A DNA stretch of 64,000 nt, from NCBI RefSeq assembly GCF_003182485.1, contig NZ_QGTX01000001.1, positions 2,004,001 through 2,068,000 on the forward strand, given 5' to 3'. Both the position numbers and the translations under genes were made by a program. Source of the DNA: Geodermatophilus normandii. Lineage in GTDB: Bacteria > Actinomycetota > Actinomycetes > Mycobacteriales > Geodermatophilaceae. The notes below the pieces were generated by a model. The model did not search any database. It was not told where the DNA came from and worked only from the letters and a program-made list of their open reading frames with translations. Shown here piece after piece: positions 44,245 to 54,359 of this stretch (positions within the stretch are counted from its first letter, which is position 1; each line of letters starts with the position of its first letter).

Positions 44245-45500
44245 CACGGACTCCCGAGGAGCTGGCCGCCGGGCTCGACGCCTGGGTCGACGAGCACCTC
44301 CCCGAGCTCGTCGGTGTCCGCCGCCACCTGCACATGCACCCGGAGCTGGCCTACGCCGAGGTGGAGACGACGGCCTACCTCGAGCAGCGGCTCACCGAGG
44401 CCGGGCTCGCGCCGCACCGGCTGCCCAGCGGCACCGGACTGGTGGTGGAGGTCGGGTCCGGGTCGCCGACCGTGGTGCTGCGCGCCGACATCGACGCGCT
44501 GCCGCTGGCCGACCTCAAGGACGTCCCGTACGCCTCCACCCGCGAGGGCATGTGCCACGCCTGCGGGCACGACGTGCACACCACCGTCGCGCTCGGCGCG
44601 GTGCTGGCGCTGGCCGGCACGGACGACCTGCCCGGCACCGTGCGCTGCGTCTTCCAGCCGGCCGAGGAGACCGTCCCCGGCGGCGCCACGCACGTCCTGG
44701 CGGCCGGTGTCCTCGACGGCGCCTCGCGGGCGTTCGCGCTGCACTGCGACCCGGCGATCCCCGTCGGCACGGTCGGGCTGCGCACCGGCTCGATCACCGC
44801 GGCCTGCGACCGCATCGACGTCACGCTGACCGGTCCCGGCGGGCACACCGCGCGCCCGCAGCTGACCGTCGACCTGGTCGACGCGCTCGGCCGCCTGGTC
44901 ACCGGCCTGCCCGGCCTGCTGTCGCGGCAGGTCGACCCCCGCGCGGGGTTCTCCCTGGTGTGGGGCGCGGTCAACGCCGGTGTCGCGGCCAACGCGATCC
45001 CGCAGCGGGGCACCCTGCGCGGCACCGTGCGGGTGCTCGACCGCGACGAGTGGAAGCGCGCCGAGGAGCTGCTGCGCCGGCTGGTCGAGCAGGTGGTCGC
45101 CCCCACCGGGGCCGACGTCGAGGTCGAGTACGTGCCGGGCGTCCCGCCGGTGGTCAACGACCCGCGGGCGGTGGCGCTGTTCCGCACGGCGGCGATGCAG
45201 ACGGTGGGCGCCGAGAACGTCCGCCAGTCGCCGCAGAGCATGGGCGGGGAGGACTTCGGCTGGTTCGCCGACGTCCTGCCGATCGCGCTGGCCCGGCTGG
45301 GCACGCACGGCGGCGGCCCGCCGCTGGACCTGCACCGCGGCACCTTCGACGTCGACGAGCGGGCCATCGGCGTCGGCGTCCGGCTCATGGTGCGCACCGC
45401 GCTGCAGGCGCTGGCCGCCGACGCCGGCGGCTCCGCGCCCGCCGCCGGTGCGCCCGCTGCGGGCCACCCCGCGCGTCCGCGGTCCGGGGAGCGCCGGTAG
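44241..45500 (+). CDS. M20 family amidohydrolase / metallopeptidase
   Basis: The 419-residue protein matches the aminoacylase-1/hippurate hydrolase group: RRHLHMHPELAYAEVETT at the N-terminus, VVLRADIDALPL, the metal-site cluster MCHACGHDVHTT, FQPAEETVPGGA with the catalytic Glu, and the lid segment GPGGHTARPQ. C-terminal SMGGEDFGWF supplies the last metal ligand. It removes N-acyl groups or splits a small amide. Overlap with the GCS2-type ligase suggests a shared substrate pool, perhaps gamma-glutamyl or N-acyl amides; that is inference. Confidence 0.9.
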   Translation: MTRTPEELAAGLDAWVDEHLPELVGVRRHLHMHPELAYAEVETTAYLEQRLTEAGLAPHRLPSGTGLVVEVGSGSPTVVLRADIDALPLADLKDVPYASTREGMCHACGHDVHTTVALGAVLALAGTDDLPGTVRCVFQPAEETVPGGATHVLAAGVLDGASRAFALHCDPAIPVGTVGLRTGSITAACDRIDVTLTGPGGHTARPQLTVDLVDALGRLVTGLPGLLSRQVDPRAGFSLVWGAVNAGVAANAIPQRGTLRGTVRVLDRDEWKRAEELLRRLVEQVVAPTGADVEVEYVPGVPPVVNDPRAVALFRTAAMQTVGAENVRQSPQSMGGEDFGWFADVLPIALARLGTHGGGPPLDLHRGTFDVDERAIGVGVRLMVRTALQALAADAGGSAPAAGAPAAGHPARPRSGERR

Positions 45501-45540
45501 AACGGTCCTCGACCGAGGATCCGATGCCGGGAGTTCGACG

Positions 45541-47439
45541 ATGAGCGCCACCGACACCGCGACGCCCGGCGAGGACGAGGTCCCCGCCGAGCACGCCGTC
45601 CCCGACCAGCTGTCGCTGGCCGGCGGCTTCGCGCCCGCCGACCGCGACCGGTGGCGCGAGCTGGTGGCCGGCGTCCTGCGGAAGGCCGGCCGCGAGGAGC
45701 TGCCCGACCCGGTCGAGGACGCCCTGCGCCGCACGGTGGCCACCGGGGTGGACGTCTCGCCGCTCCACACCGCCGACGACGCCGGCGACCTCCCCGCGGC
45801 CGTCGGCGTACCCGGCCTGCCGCCCTTCGTGCGCGGCGCCCGCGCGGGTGCCGCCCCCGACAGCGGCGTGCCGGCCGGCTGGGACGTCCGCCAGCGGCAC
45901 GCGCACCCCGACGTCGCCGGGACCCGGGAGGCGATCGCGGCCGACCTGGAGAACGGCGTCACCTCGCTGTGGCTGCACCTCGGCGAGGGCGCGGTGCCGG
46001 TGGGGTCCCTGCCCGACGTGCTCGCCGACGTCTACCTCGACCTCGCGCCGGTCGCGGTCTCCGGCGGGCTGCCGGCCGCCGAGGCGCTGCTCTCCCTCGT
46101 CGAGGGCCGCACCGACCTCGCGCCGGGCGGCTCCCTGGGCCTGGACCCGCTGGGCGTGCACGCGGCCTCGGGGGAGGAGCAGGACCTCACCGGGCTGGCC
46201 GGCGTCGCACGGCGCGCCCCCGCGGGCTGGCGCACCGTCGTCGTCGACGCGACCGTGTACGCCGACGCGGGCGGCACCGCGGTCGAGGAGCTGGGCTGCT
46301 CCCTCGCCGCCGGGGTGGCCTACCTGCGCGCCCTGACCGACGGCGGCCTGTCGGTGGACGAGGCGTTCGCCGCGCTGGAGTTCCGCTACTCCGCGAGCGC
46401 CGACCAGTTCACGACCATCGCCGCGCTGCGCGCCGCGCGCCGGCTGTGGGACCGGGTCGGCGAGGTCAGCGGCGCCTCGCCCGACGTGCGCGCGCAGCGC
46501 CAGCACGCGGTGACGTCGTCGGTGATGACCACGAGGCGCGACCCGTGGGTGAACATGCTGCGCACCACGGTGGCCTGCTTCGCCGCGGGCGTGGGCGGCG
46601 CCGACGTGGTCACGGTGCAGCCCTTCGACGCCGCGCTCGGCCTGCCCGACGCGTTCTCGCGGCGGATCGCGCGCAACACGCAGAGCCTGCTGGTCGAGGA
46701 GGGGCACCTCGCCCGCGTCCTCGACCCGGCCGGCGGCTCCTGGTACGTCGAGTCGCTGACCGAGGACCTCGCGCAGGCCGCGTGGGCGTGGTTCACCGAG
46801 GTCGAGCGGGCCGGCGGGCTGGCCGCGGCGCTGTCGTCGGGCCTGGTCCGCGACCGGCTGGCCGCCGCCTGGGACGCCCGGGCGGCACGGCTGGCGACGC
46901 GCGCCGACGCGATCACCGGGGTCAGCGAGTTCCCGAACCTGGCCGAGAGACTGCCCCAGCGGCAGCCGGCTGCCGAGCTGCACCCCACCGGCGGGCTGCC
47001 GCGCGTGCGGGCCGCGCAGGAGTACGAGGCGCTGCGCGACCGCGCCGACGCGGCGGGGGAACGGCCGCAGGTGTACCTGGCGACCCTCGGCTCCGTCGCC
47101 CGGCACACCGCGCGGGCGTCCTTCGCCGGCAACCTGTTCCAGGCCGGCGGCGTGGCCACCCCCGCCGGTGACCGCGCCACCGGGTTCGCCGACGCGGGGA
47201 CGACGGTGGCCTGCATCTGCGGCACCGACGGCGACTACGCGGAGTCGGCGGCCGCGCTGGCCGCGGAGCTGCGGGCGGCCGGCGCGCGGCACGTCTGGCT
47301 GGCCGGCAAGCCGTCGCTGGGAGTGGACGGCGTCGACGGGTACGTGTACGCCGGGTGCGACGCGCTCGACGTGCTCCGCACGGTGCACGACCAGTTGGGC
47401 CTTCGTGGCGCTATCGGCTCCCGGGAGGAGCGGGCATGA
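45541..47439 (+). CDS. mutA: Methylmalonyl-CoA mutase small (beta) subunit
   Basis: This 632-residue subunit pairs with MutB to interconvert (R)-methylmalonyl-CoA and succinyl-CoA. It has the mutase TIM-barrel region ([75 protein letters not shown]) and a C-terminal flavodoxin-like domain that lacks the Asp-x-His-x-x-Gly cobalamin motif, as expected for the non-catalytic subunit. ATG 45541 follows GGGAG. The stop overlaps the mutB start. Confidence 0.95.
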   Translation: MSATDTATPGEDEVPAEHAVPDQLSLAGGFAPADRDRWRELVAGVLRKAGREELPDPVEDALRRTVATGVDVSPLHTADDAGDLPAAVGVPGLPPFVRGARAGAAPDSGVPAGWDVRQRHAHPDVAGTREAIAADLENGVTSLWLHLGEGAVPVGSLPDVLADVYLDLAPVAVSGGLPAAEALLSLVEGRTDLAPGGSLGLDPLGVHAASGEEQDLTGLAGVARRAPAGWRTVVVDATVYADAGGTAVEELGCSLAAGVAYLRALTDGGLSVDEAFAALEFRYSASADQFTTIAALRAARRLWDRVGEVSGASPDVRAQRQHAVTSSVMTTRRDPWVNMLRTTVACFAAGVGGADVVTVQPFDAALGLPDAFSRRIARNTQSLLVEEGHLARVLDPAGGSWYVESLTEDLAQAAWAWFTEVERAGGLAAALSSGLVRDRLAAAWDARAARLATRADAITGVSEFPNLAERLPQRQPAAELHPTGGLPRVRAAQEYEALRDRADAAGERPQVYLATLGSVARHTARASFAGNLFQAGGVATPAGDRATGFADAGTTVACICGTDGDYAESAAALAAELRAAGARHVWLAGKPSLGVDGVDGYVYAGCDALDVLRTVHDQLGLRGAIGSREERA

Positions 47440-49643
47440 GCGGGATCCCCGACTTCGGCGGCGTCGAGCTGGGCCGCCCGGCCGCACGGACGACGGCCGA
47501 CGACTGGGCCAAGGCGTTCAAGGAGACGACCGGGCGCGGCGTGGAGGAGGCGACCTGGGAGACCCCCGAGGGCATCGCCGTCCCGCCGCTGGCCACCCCG
47601 GCCGACCTGGCGGGGCTGGACTTCCTGCGGACCTACCCCGGCCTGCCGCCCTACCTGCGCGGCCCCTACCCGACGATGTACACCACGCAGCCGTGGACGG
47701 TCCGCCAGTACGCGGGCTTCTCCACCGCGGCGGAGTCCAACGCGTTCTACCGGCGCAACCTCGCCGCCGGGCAGAAGGGCCTGTCGGTCGCGTTCGACCT
47801 GCCCACCCACCGCGGCTACGACTCCGACCACCCGCGCGTGGTGGGCGACGTCGGCATGGCCGGGGTGGCGATCGACTCGATCCTGGACATGCGGCAGCTC
47901 TTCGACGGCATCCCGCTGGACCGGATGAGCGTCTCGATGACCATGAACGGCGCGGTGCTGCCGGTGCTGGCGCTCTACGTCCTCGCGGCCGAGGAGCAGG
48001 GGGTGGCGCCGGACCGGCTCACGGGGACCATCCAGAACGACATCCTCAAGGAGTTCATGGTCCGCAACACCTACATCTACCCGCCGAAGCCGTCGATGCA
48101 GATCATCAGCGACATCTTCGCCTTCACCTCGGCGCGGATGCCCCGCTTCAACTCGATCTCCATCTCCGGCTACCACATCCAGGAGGCCGGGGCGACGGCC
48201 GACCTGGAGCTGGCCTACACGCTCGCCGACGGCGTCGAGTACCTGGCCGCGGGCAGGGCCGCGGGCCTGGACATCGACGCCTTCGCGCCGCGGCTGTCCT
48301 TCTTCTGGGCCATCGGCATGAACTTCTTCATGGAGGTCGCCAAGCTCCGCGCCGGCCGGCTGCTGTGGGCCCGGCTGGTGCGGGAGGCCGGCGCGACCGA
48401 GGACAAGTCGCTGTCGCTGCGCACCCACTCGCAGACCTCCGGCTGGTCGCTGACCGCGCAGGACGTCTACAACAACGTCGTCCGCACCTGCCTGGAGGCG
48501 ATGGCCGCCACCCAGGGGCACACCCAGTCGCTGCACACCAACGCCCTCGACGAGGCCCTGGCGCTGCCCACCGACTTCTCCGCCCGGATCGCCCGCAACA
48601 CCCAGCTGCTGCTGCAGCAGGAGTCGGGCACCACGCGGGTCATCGACCCGTGGGGCGGCTCGGCCTACGTCGAGAAGCTGACCTACGACCTGGCCCGCCG
48701 CGCCTGGGCGCACATCCAGGAGGTCGCCGAGCACGGCGGCATGGCGCAGGCCATCGACGACGGCATCCCGAAGCTGCGCATCGAGGAGGCCGCCGCCCGC
48801 ACCCAGGCGCGCATCGACTCCGGCCGCCAGCCGGTGATCGGCGTCAACAAGTACCGGGTCGAGGCCGACGAGGCGATCGAGGTGCTGCGCGTCGACAACG
48901 CCGACGTGCTCGCCCAGCAGAAGGCGCGGCTGGCGGAGCTGCGGGCGTCCCGCGACGCCGGGGCGGTGACCGAGGCCCTGCGCCGGCTCACCGACGCCGC
49001 GCGCGCCGCGGCCGAGGGCCGCCGCGGACGCGACCTCGACTCGAACCTGCTCAAGCTCGCCGTCGACGCCGCGCGGGCCAAGGCGACGGTCGGGGAGATC
49101 TCCGACGCGCTCGAGGAGGTCTACGGGCGCCACGCCGGGCAGGTGCGCACCATCTCCGGTGTGTACCGCGACGAGGCAGGCAGCTCCGGGCCGGTGGAGG
49201 AGACCCGCCGGATGACCGAGGCGTTCGCCGAGGCGGAGGGCCGGCGTCCCCGGATCCTGGTCGCCAAGATGGGGCAGGACGGCCACGACCGCGGGCAGAA
49301 GGTCATCGCCACCGCGTTCGCCGACCTCGGCTTCGACGTCGACGTCGGCCCGCTGTTCCAGACGCCCGAGGAGGTCGCCCGGCAGGCGGTCGAGGCCGAC
49401 GTGCACGTCGTCGGCGTCTCCTCGCTGGCCGCGGGCCACCTCACGCTCGTGCCCGCGCTGCGCGACGCGCTGGCCGAGCTCGGTGCCGACGACGTCCTGG
49501 TCGTGGTCGGCGGGGTCATCCCGCCCGACGACGTCCCGGCGCTCAGGGAGATGGGCGCGGCCGCGGTGTTCCCACCCGGCACGGTCATCGCCGAGGCGGC
49601 GCAGGAGCTGCTGCGGACGCTGTCACAGCGCCTCGGTCACTGA
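47436..49643 (+). CDS. mutB: Methylmalonyl-CoA mutase large (alpha) subunit, B12-binding
   Basis: The 735-residue catalytic subunit carries the substrate barrel ([20 protein letters not shown] near residue 70, then the [19 protein letters not shown] stretch) and the C-terminal cobalamin domain with Asp615-x-His617-x-x-Gly620 in [10 protein letters not shown]. The Tyr/His/Arg residues of the active site region are in place. It begins in the mutA stop behind GGGAGGAG and ends in the meaB start, so mutA-mutB-meaB is one translationally coupled operon. It links propionyl-CoA breakdown to succinyl-CoA. Confidence 0.97.
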   Translation: MSGIPDFGGVELGRPAARTTADDWAKAFKETTGRGVEEATWETPEGIAVPPLATPADLAGLDFLRTYPGLPPYLRGPYPTMYTTQPWTVRQYAGFSTAAESNAFYRRNLAAGQKGLSVAFDLPTHRGYDSDHPRVVGDVGMAGVAIDSILDMRQLFDGIPLDRMSVSMTMNGAVLPVLALYVLAAEEQGVAPDRLTGTIQNDILKEFMVRNTYIYPPKPSMQIISDIFAFTSARMPRFNSISISGYHIQEAGATADLELAYTLADGVEYLAAGRAAGLDIDAFAPRLSFFWAIGMNFFMEVAKLRAGRLLWARLVREAGATEDKSLSLRTHSQTSGWSLTAQDVYNNVVRTCLEAMAATQGHTQSLHTNALDEALALPTDFSARIARNTQLLLQQESGTTRVIDPWGGSAYVEKLTYDLARRAWAHIQEVAEHGGMAQAIDDGIPKLRIEEAAARTQARIDSGRQPVIGVNKYRVEADEAIEVLRVDNADVLAQQKARLAELRASRDAGAVTEALRRLTDAARAAAEGRRGRDLDSNLLKLAVDAARAKATVGEISDALEEVYGRHAGQVRTISGVYRDEAGSSGPVEETRRMTEAFAEAEGRRPRILVAKMGQDGHDRGQKVIATAFADLGFDVDVGPLFQTPEEVARQAVEADVHVVGVSSLAAGHLTLVPALRDALAELGADDVLVVVGGVIPPDDVPALREMGAAAVFPPGTVIAEAAQELLRTLSQRLGH

Positions 49644-50638
49644 TGCCCGCTCCGGACGTCCCCGCGCTCGTCGAGGGGGTGCTCGCCGGCGACCGCCGGT
49701 CGCTCGCCCGGGCGATCACGCTGGTCGAGTCGCGCCGGGCCGACCACCGCGAGCGCGCGCAGGAGCTGCTGGTCGAGCTGCTGCCGCACGCGGGCTCGGC
49801 CCGGCGGGTGGGCATCAGCGGCGTGCCGGGCGTGGGCAAGTCGACGTTCATCGACTCACTCGGCGTCGACCTCACCGCGCGGGGTCACCGGGTCGCGGTG
49901 CTCGCCGTCGACCCGTCGTCGGCGCGGTCGGGCGGGTCGATCCTCGGCGACAAGACCCGGATGGCGCGCCTGTCGGTGGACCCGAACGCCTTCATCCGTC
50001 CCTCGCCCACGTCGGGCACGCTCGGCGGGGTGGCGCAGGCGACGCGCGAGTCGATGGTCGTCGTCGAGGCGGCCGGCCACGACGTCGTGCTGGTGGAGAC
50101 CGTCGGCGTCGGGCAGTCCGAGGTCACCGTCGCCGAGATGGTCGACTCGTTCCTGTTCCTCACGCTGGCCCGCACCGGGGACCAGCTGCAGGGGATCAAG
50201 CGCGGCATCCTCGAGCTCGCCGACGTCATCGCCGTCAACAAGGCCGACGGGCCCGCCGCCGGCGACGCGCGCAAGGCCGCCCGCGAGCTGGCCGGGGCCA
50301 TCCGGATGCTGCGCGGGCACTCCGAGTGGGACGTGCCGGTGCTCACCTGCGCCGGGCTGACCGGCGAGGGGCTGGCCGAGGTGTGGGCCAGGCTGGTCGA
50401 GCACCAGGACCGGGCGCGGGCGTCGGGCGCGTTCGACGAGCGCCGCCGTGCCCAGCAGGTGCGCTGGACCTGGCAGCTGGTGCGCGACGGGCTCGAGCAC
50501 CGGCTGCGCGCGCACCCGGCGGTCCGGGCGTCGGCGCCGGAGCTGGAGAAGGCGGTGCTGGCCGGCGAGCTGACCCCGGCGCTGGCCGCCGGGCAGCTGC
50601 TCGAGACCTTCCTCGGGGACGCCGCGGCGGCTGACTAG
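49643..50638 (+). CDS. meaB: Methylmalonyl-CoA mutase-associated GTPase MeaB
   Basis: The 331-residue G-protein chaperone guards MutAB and gates adenosylcobalamin loading. It has the P-loop GVPGVGKST near residues 58-66, AVDPSSARSGGSILGDKTRM (switch region), ETVGVGQSE and the NKAD guanine-specificity motif. The ATG overlaps the mutB stop (TGATG). The stop TAG is the first half of the -10 box of the next gene. Confidence 0.96.
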   Translation: MPAPDVPALVEGVLAGDRRSLARAITLVESRRADHRERAQELLVELLPHAGSARRVGISGVPGVGKSTFIDSLGVDLTARGHRVAVLAVDPSSARSGGSILGDKTRMARLSVDPNAFIRPSPTSGTLGGVAQATRESMVVVEAAGHDVVLVETVGVGQSEVTVAEMVDSFLFLTLARTGDQLQGIKRGILELADVIAVNKADGPAAGDARKAARELAGAIRMLRGHSEWDVPVLTCAGLTGEGLAEVWARLVEHQDRARASGAFDERRRAQQVRWTWQLVRDGLEHRLRAHPAVRASAPELEKAVLAGELTPALAAGQLLETFLGDAAAAD

Positions 50639-50641
50639 CCT
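50636..50641 (+). promoter_or_regulatory. Leaderless-type -10 box (TAGCCT) overlapping the meaB stop
   Basis: TAGCCT ends 6 nt before GTG 50648. Its first three bases are the meaB stop codon. Confidence 0.55.
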
Positions 50642-50647
50642 CCTCCG

Positions 50648-51124
50648 GTGCGCATCTCCACCCTCCGTCCCCTGCTGGTCACCGCCGCGACCGCGCTCGT
50701 GCTCGCCGGGTGCGGGTCCGACGACGCGACCTCGTCGGCGGCCCCGTCGCCGGGCTCCTCGTCGTCGGGCTCGTCGTCCGCTGCCGAGGAGGCCGAGCCG
50801 GTGGTCGAGGGCGACACCTGCGAGCAGCTGCGCGCGGCGGGGGCGACCGGAGCGAGCTTCGGGCCGGTGCAGGCGGCGCTGCCGAAGGACGACCTGGTCG
50901 AGACCATCCAGGAGAAGCTGACGCCCCTGCAGCGGTCCGATCCTGCGGCCGACGTCGCCGACGCGTGGGCCACCGCGCAGGCCCACCTCGAGCAGTACCT
51001 CGCCGCGGCGCAGGCCGCGCCGGCCGGTGGCACGGTCACCGACGCGGCGCTGTTCAACCCGGGCCAGGAGGTGACCGACGCGCAGGACGCGCTGACCGAC
51101 TGGTGGTTCGACACCTGCGCCTGA
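50648..51124 (+). CDS. Small lipoprotein of unknown function
   Basis: The 158-residue protein has a basic N-terminus, a hydrophobic run and a lipobox (LVLAGC) with the lipid-bearing Cys at about residue 21, then a Ser/Gly/Ala-rich linker to about residue 45. The folded part (about 50-158) is largely helical in character and holds two cysteines (DTCEQL and FDTCA at the very end) that could pair. It is expected on the outer face of the membrane. I recognise no named family. Confidence 0.8.
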   Translation: MRISTLRPLLVTAATALVLAGCGSDDATSSAAPSPGSSSSGSSSAAEEAEPVVEGDTCEQLRAAGATGASFGPVQAALPKDDLVETIQEKLTPLQRSDPAADVADAWATAQAHLEQYLAAAQAAPAGGTVTDAALFNPGQEVTDAQDALTDWWFDTCA

Positions 51125-51140
51125 GCCCGGCCGCTCCCTC

Positions 51141-51214
51141 CCGCGATCACGGCGTGACGGTGGCGACACGCCGTCCATGGTGGGCGTGTCGCCACCCCGG
51201 CTCCATGATCGCGG
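51141..51214. repeat. Long palindromic repeat, copy 1 (upstream of DUF559 gene)
   Basis: The element folds as 9-bp outer arms (CCGCGATCA / TGATCGCGG), a 9x9 internal loop, a 14-bp perfect inner stem (GGTGGCGACACGCC at 51159-51172 with its complement at 51183-51196) and a 10-nt loop. Its right arm is nearly identical to that of copy 2 at 52191-52260. Confidence 0.85.
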
Positions 51215-51292
51215 CGGGTCCACAGCCGGCCCGCACTCCACGGACGCCGTCCGGGAGCCTCGTGCGTCGGGCGCGCGACCGAACCTCCTGGC

Positions 51293-52192
51293 GTGGACTT
51301 CGCGCTGTACCGGACCATCGCGCGCCAGGGGGGCGTCTTCACCACCGAGCAGGCCCGTGAGCGCCTGAGCGCCTGGGAGATCCGGCGCCTGGTCGCCTCC
51401 GGCAGATGGCGGCGGACCCGCTGGCGCGGCGTCCTGGCCGACGCGGAGCTCCCGGACTCCCTCGGGGTGCAGGTGCTCGCGGCCGCGCTGGTGGTGGGCG
51501 CCGACCTGGTCGCCTGCCACTCCACCGCCGCGGCGCTGTGGGGCTTCGACGTCCTCGGCGACGACGTGCTGCACTTCCTCGGCCCGCCGTCCGTGGCGAA
51601 CCGGAGCCGACCGGGCATCCGGGTGCACCCGTCGGTCCTCGGCACGCAGGACGCCGTCCTCCTCAACGGCGTCTGGTGCACCCCGCCGGCGCGGACGGCC
51701 TGCGACGTCGTCCGCGCGACGGCGCCGATCGACGGCCTGGCCACGCTCGACGCCGCCCTGGCCACCAGGGAGTGCACCCGGGCGGAGCTGGCCGCGGAGG
51801 TCGAGCGGCAGCGCGGGCTCCGGCAGGTCATCCGGCTGCGGCGCCTCGTCCCGCACGCGAACGGGCTGGCCGAGTCGCCGATGGAGTCGCGGATGCGCTG
51901 GCGGTTCATCGACGGCGGACTGCCGGCACCCGACGTCCAGGTGCGCGTCCTCGGCGACGGTCGCAGCTGGTACCTCGACACCGGCTGGCGTGAGCAGCGG
52001 GTCGCGGCGGAGTTCGACGGCCACGTCGCACACATGACGCCGGAGCAGTTGCGCGACGACCGGCGGCGGCACGACTGGCTCACGGAGCACCGGTGGACGC
52101 TGGTCCACGTCACGGCCGCTGACGTCTACCGCGAGCACCGGCGGATGGTCGCGGAGGTGGCGCGAGCACTGCGGATGCCCGCCCGGCGGTGA
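51293..52192 (+). CDS. DUF559 domain protein with AbiEi-like N-terminal region (copy 2)
   Basis: The 299-residue protein has the same plan as the one at 3580-4458: an N-terminal helix-turn-helix-like region (FTTEQARERLSAWEIRRLV, then WRGVLADAELPDSLG), a middle domain, and a C-terminal DUF559 part (ESPMESRMRWRF, QRVAAEFDG, RDDRRRHDWLTEHRWTLVHV). The two share ADAELPD and the Arg-Asp-x-Arg-Arg spacing but are otherwise diverged. GTG 51293 is 6 nt after a GAACCT box. Its stop codon lies at the edge of palindromic repeat copy 2, and copy 1 lies 79 bp before the start, so the gene is bracketed by the repeat. Function unknown; nuclease-like fold expected. Confidence 0.82.
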   Translation: MDFALYRTIARQGGVFTTEQARERLSAWEIRRLVASGRWRRTRWRGVLADAELPDSLGVQVLAAALVVGADLVACHSTAAALWGFDVLGDDVLHFLGPPSVANRSRPGIRVHPSVLGTQDAVLLNGVWCTPPARTACDVVRATAPIDGLATLDAALATRECTRAELAAEVERQRGLRQVIRLRRLVPHANGLAESPMESRMRWRFIDGGLPAPDVQVRVLGDGRSWYLDTGWREQRVAAEFDGHVAHMTPEQLRDDRRRHDWLTEHRWTLVHVTAADVYREHRRMVAEVARALRMPARR

Positions 52193-52260
52193 TCATGGAG
52201 TCCGGGTGGCGACACGCCGGACTCGCGGCAGCGTGTCGCCACCGCAGCTCCATGATCGCG
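52191..52260. repeat. Long palindromic repeat, copy 2 (downstream of DUF559 gene)
   Basis: Outer 10-bp arms (GATCATGGAG / CTCCATGATC), a 4x4 internal loop, a 13-bp inner stem (GGTGGCGACACGC / GCGTGTCGCCACC) and a 13-nt loop. It begins inside the DUF559 stop codon and can serve as its terminator. The 30 bases ending TGATCGCGG differ from copy 1 at about two positions. Confidence 0.85.
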
Positions 52261-52288
52261 GGGGAGGGCAGGGGAGCGAGGCGCCGGG

Positions 52289-52747
52289 TCAGAAGGCGGA
52301 GCGGCAGTCGCGGGCGCGGAGCTCGGCGAGGTAGTCGTCGGGGGCGCCGGCGGCCTCGGCGGCGTCGGCGATCGCGCCCAGGTGCCGCGCCGACGGCAGC
52401 CCGCCCTCGAAGGCGTCCAGCGCGTAGACGTAGGCGACGACGTCGCCGCCGAGCGTGTGCACCCGCAGGTTGAGCTTCCGGTAGAGCCCGCGGTCGGCGC
52501 CCTCCCAGGCGTCGAGCTCGCCCGCGTCGGCGGGAGTGAGGTCGTAGAGCGCGACGAACACGCCGGGCGCCTCGCGGTCCTCGGCCGGCACGAGGGTGGC
52601 CAGCGCACCCTCCCAGCCGAACTCCTCGCCGCCGAAGGCCAGCCGCCAGCCGCGGATCCAGCCGGTGCCGACGTGCGGCGATGCCGGGCAGCGGCGCAGC
52701 ATCTGCGCGGGGTCCATGTTGGACCCGTAGGCGGCGTAGAGGACCAT
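52289..52747 (-). CDS. Gamma-glutamylcyclotransferase-like protein
   Basis: The 152-residue protein has the family's Tyr-Gly-Ser-Asn nucleation motif (AAYGSNMDPAQM) near the N-terminus and the conserved acidic residue in LDAWEGADRGLYRK near residue 83. Such enzymes release 5-oxoproline from gamma-glutamyl amines or peptides; the substrate here is unknown. On the minus strand a TAGGCT box lies 9 nt before ATG 52747. It faces away from the quinone reductase gene. Confidence 0.87.
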   Translation of the reverse strand: MVLYAAYGSNMDPAQMLRRCPASPHVGTGWIRGWRLAFGGEEFGWEGALATLVPAEDREAPGVFVALYDLTPADAGELDAWEGADRGLYRKLNLRVHTLGGDVVAYVYALDAFEGGLPSARHLGAIADAAEAAGAPDDYLAELRARDCRSAF

Positions 52748-52860
52748 GGCCGCCCGAGCCTACGGGTGGTGTGGCCGGTACGACCCCGTGAGTCTGCCGA
52801 CACAGGGCGCCCGGGCTGGGAGGATGGGTCGGCACCCGCACCACGACGCAGGAGACCCCA

Positions 52861-54266
52861 TGACCCGCATCGTCATCATCGGCGGCGGCCCGGCCGGCTA
52901 CGAGGCCGCGCTCGTGGCCGCCTCGCTCGGCGCGCAGGTCACCGTCGTCGAACGCGACGGCCTCGGCGGGGCCAGCGTCCTCACCGACTGCGTGCCCTCG
53001 AAGACCCTCATCGCCGCCGCCGGCACGATGACCTCGGTCCGCGACTCCAGCGTCCTCGGCCTGCGCGGCACCGACCTCGCCACCGTCGGTCTCGACCTCG
53101 CAGCGGTGAACGCCCGGGTCAAGGGGCTGGCCGTGGCGCAGTCGGCCGACATCCACGCCCGCCTGGAGGCCGAGGGCGTGCGCCTCGTCCCCGGCCAGGG
53201 CCGGCTCGCCGACGACGTCCGTGGACTGGTCGAGCACCGCGTCGAGGTCGTCGACCGTGACGGTGGCGTGCAGGAGACGCTCGAGTGCGACGTCGTCCTC
53301 ATCGCCACCGGCGCCGACCCCCGCGTGCTGCCGGGCAGCGAGCCCGACGGCGAGCGGATCCTCGACTGGCGCCAGCTCTACGACCTCGGCGAGCTGCCCG
53401 AGCACCTCGTCGTCGTCGGGTCGGGCGTGACCGGCGCCGAGTTCGCCTCCGGCTACCTGGAGGCCGGCGTGCCGGTGACGCTGGTGTCCTCGCGCGACCA
53501 GGTGCTGCCCGGCGAGGACGCCGACGCCGCCGAGGTCCTCGAGGAGGTCTTCCAGGCCCGCGGCGGCCGGATCGCCGAGCGGGGCCGGGCCGCGAGCGTC
53601 ACCCGCACCGAGAAGGGCGTGCTGGTCGAGCTCACCGACGGGCGCACCGTCGAGGGCTCGCACGCGCTCATGACGGTGGGCACCGTGCCGAACACCGCCG
53701 GGCTCAACCTCGAGGCGTGCGGCGTGGAGCTGCGGGACTCCGGCCACGTCGTCGTCGACCGGGTGTCGCGCACCAACGTGCCCGGCATCTACGCCGCCGG
53801 CGACGTCACCGGCGTCTTCCAGCTCGCCAGCGTCGCGGCGATGCAGGGCCGGATCGCGATGTGGCACGCGCTCGGCGAGGCCGTCCAGCCGATCCGGCTC
53901 AAGACCGTGGCGGCCAACGTCTTCACCCACCCGGAGATCGCCACGGTCGGCGTCCAGGAGAAGACGCTGCCGGAGAACCACGACCTCGACGTCGTCCGGC
54001 TGCCGCTGGCCACCAACGCGCGGGCCAAGATGAGCGACCTGCACGCCGGCTTCGTCAAGCTCTTCGCGCGCCGGGCCACCGGCGTCGTCGTCGGGGGAGT
54101 GGTCGTGGCGCCGGGCGCCAGCGAGCTGATCCTGCCGATCGCGCTGGCGGTCACCAAGGGCCTGACGGTCAGCGACCTCGCGCAGACCTTCGCCATCTAC
54201 CCGTCCATGTCCGGCTCGATCACCGAGGCCGGCCGGAGGCTGATGAGGGCGGACGCGCTCGCCTGA
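52861..54266 (+). CDS. lpdA: NAD(P)H-quinone dehydrogenase, LpdA type
   Basis: The 468-residue flavoprotein resembles dihydrolipoamide dehydrogenase but matches Mycobacterium LpdA (Rv3303c), which reduces quinones and cannot act on lipoamide. Marks: FAD loop GGGPAGYEAAL, the disulfide-site region GGASVLTDCVPSK where the first Cys of the CxxxxC pair is Ser, the NAD loop VVGSGVTGAEFASG, and GIYAAGDVTG. The C-terminal His-Glu pair of true Lpd is also missing. ATG 52861 follows GGAGA. A hairpin follows the stop. Confidence 0.9.
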
Positions 54267-54277
54267 CGGGTGTGACG

Positions 54278-54304
54278 CGCGGGTCCCGCGGGACGGGACC
54301 CGCG
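54278..54304 (+). terminator. Hairpin after lpdA
   Basis: An 11-bp stem (CGCGGGTCCCG / CGGGACCCGCG) with a 5-nt loop starts 12 nt after the stop. Confidence 0.7.
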
Positions 54305-54359
54305 GGACCCGTGTGACAGGACGGGTCCGGGCTGGTGCACCTGGGACACCGGGCCGCCG

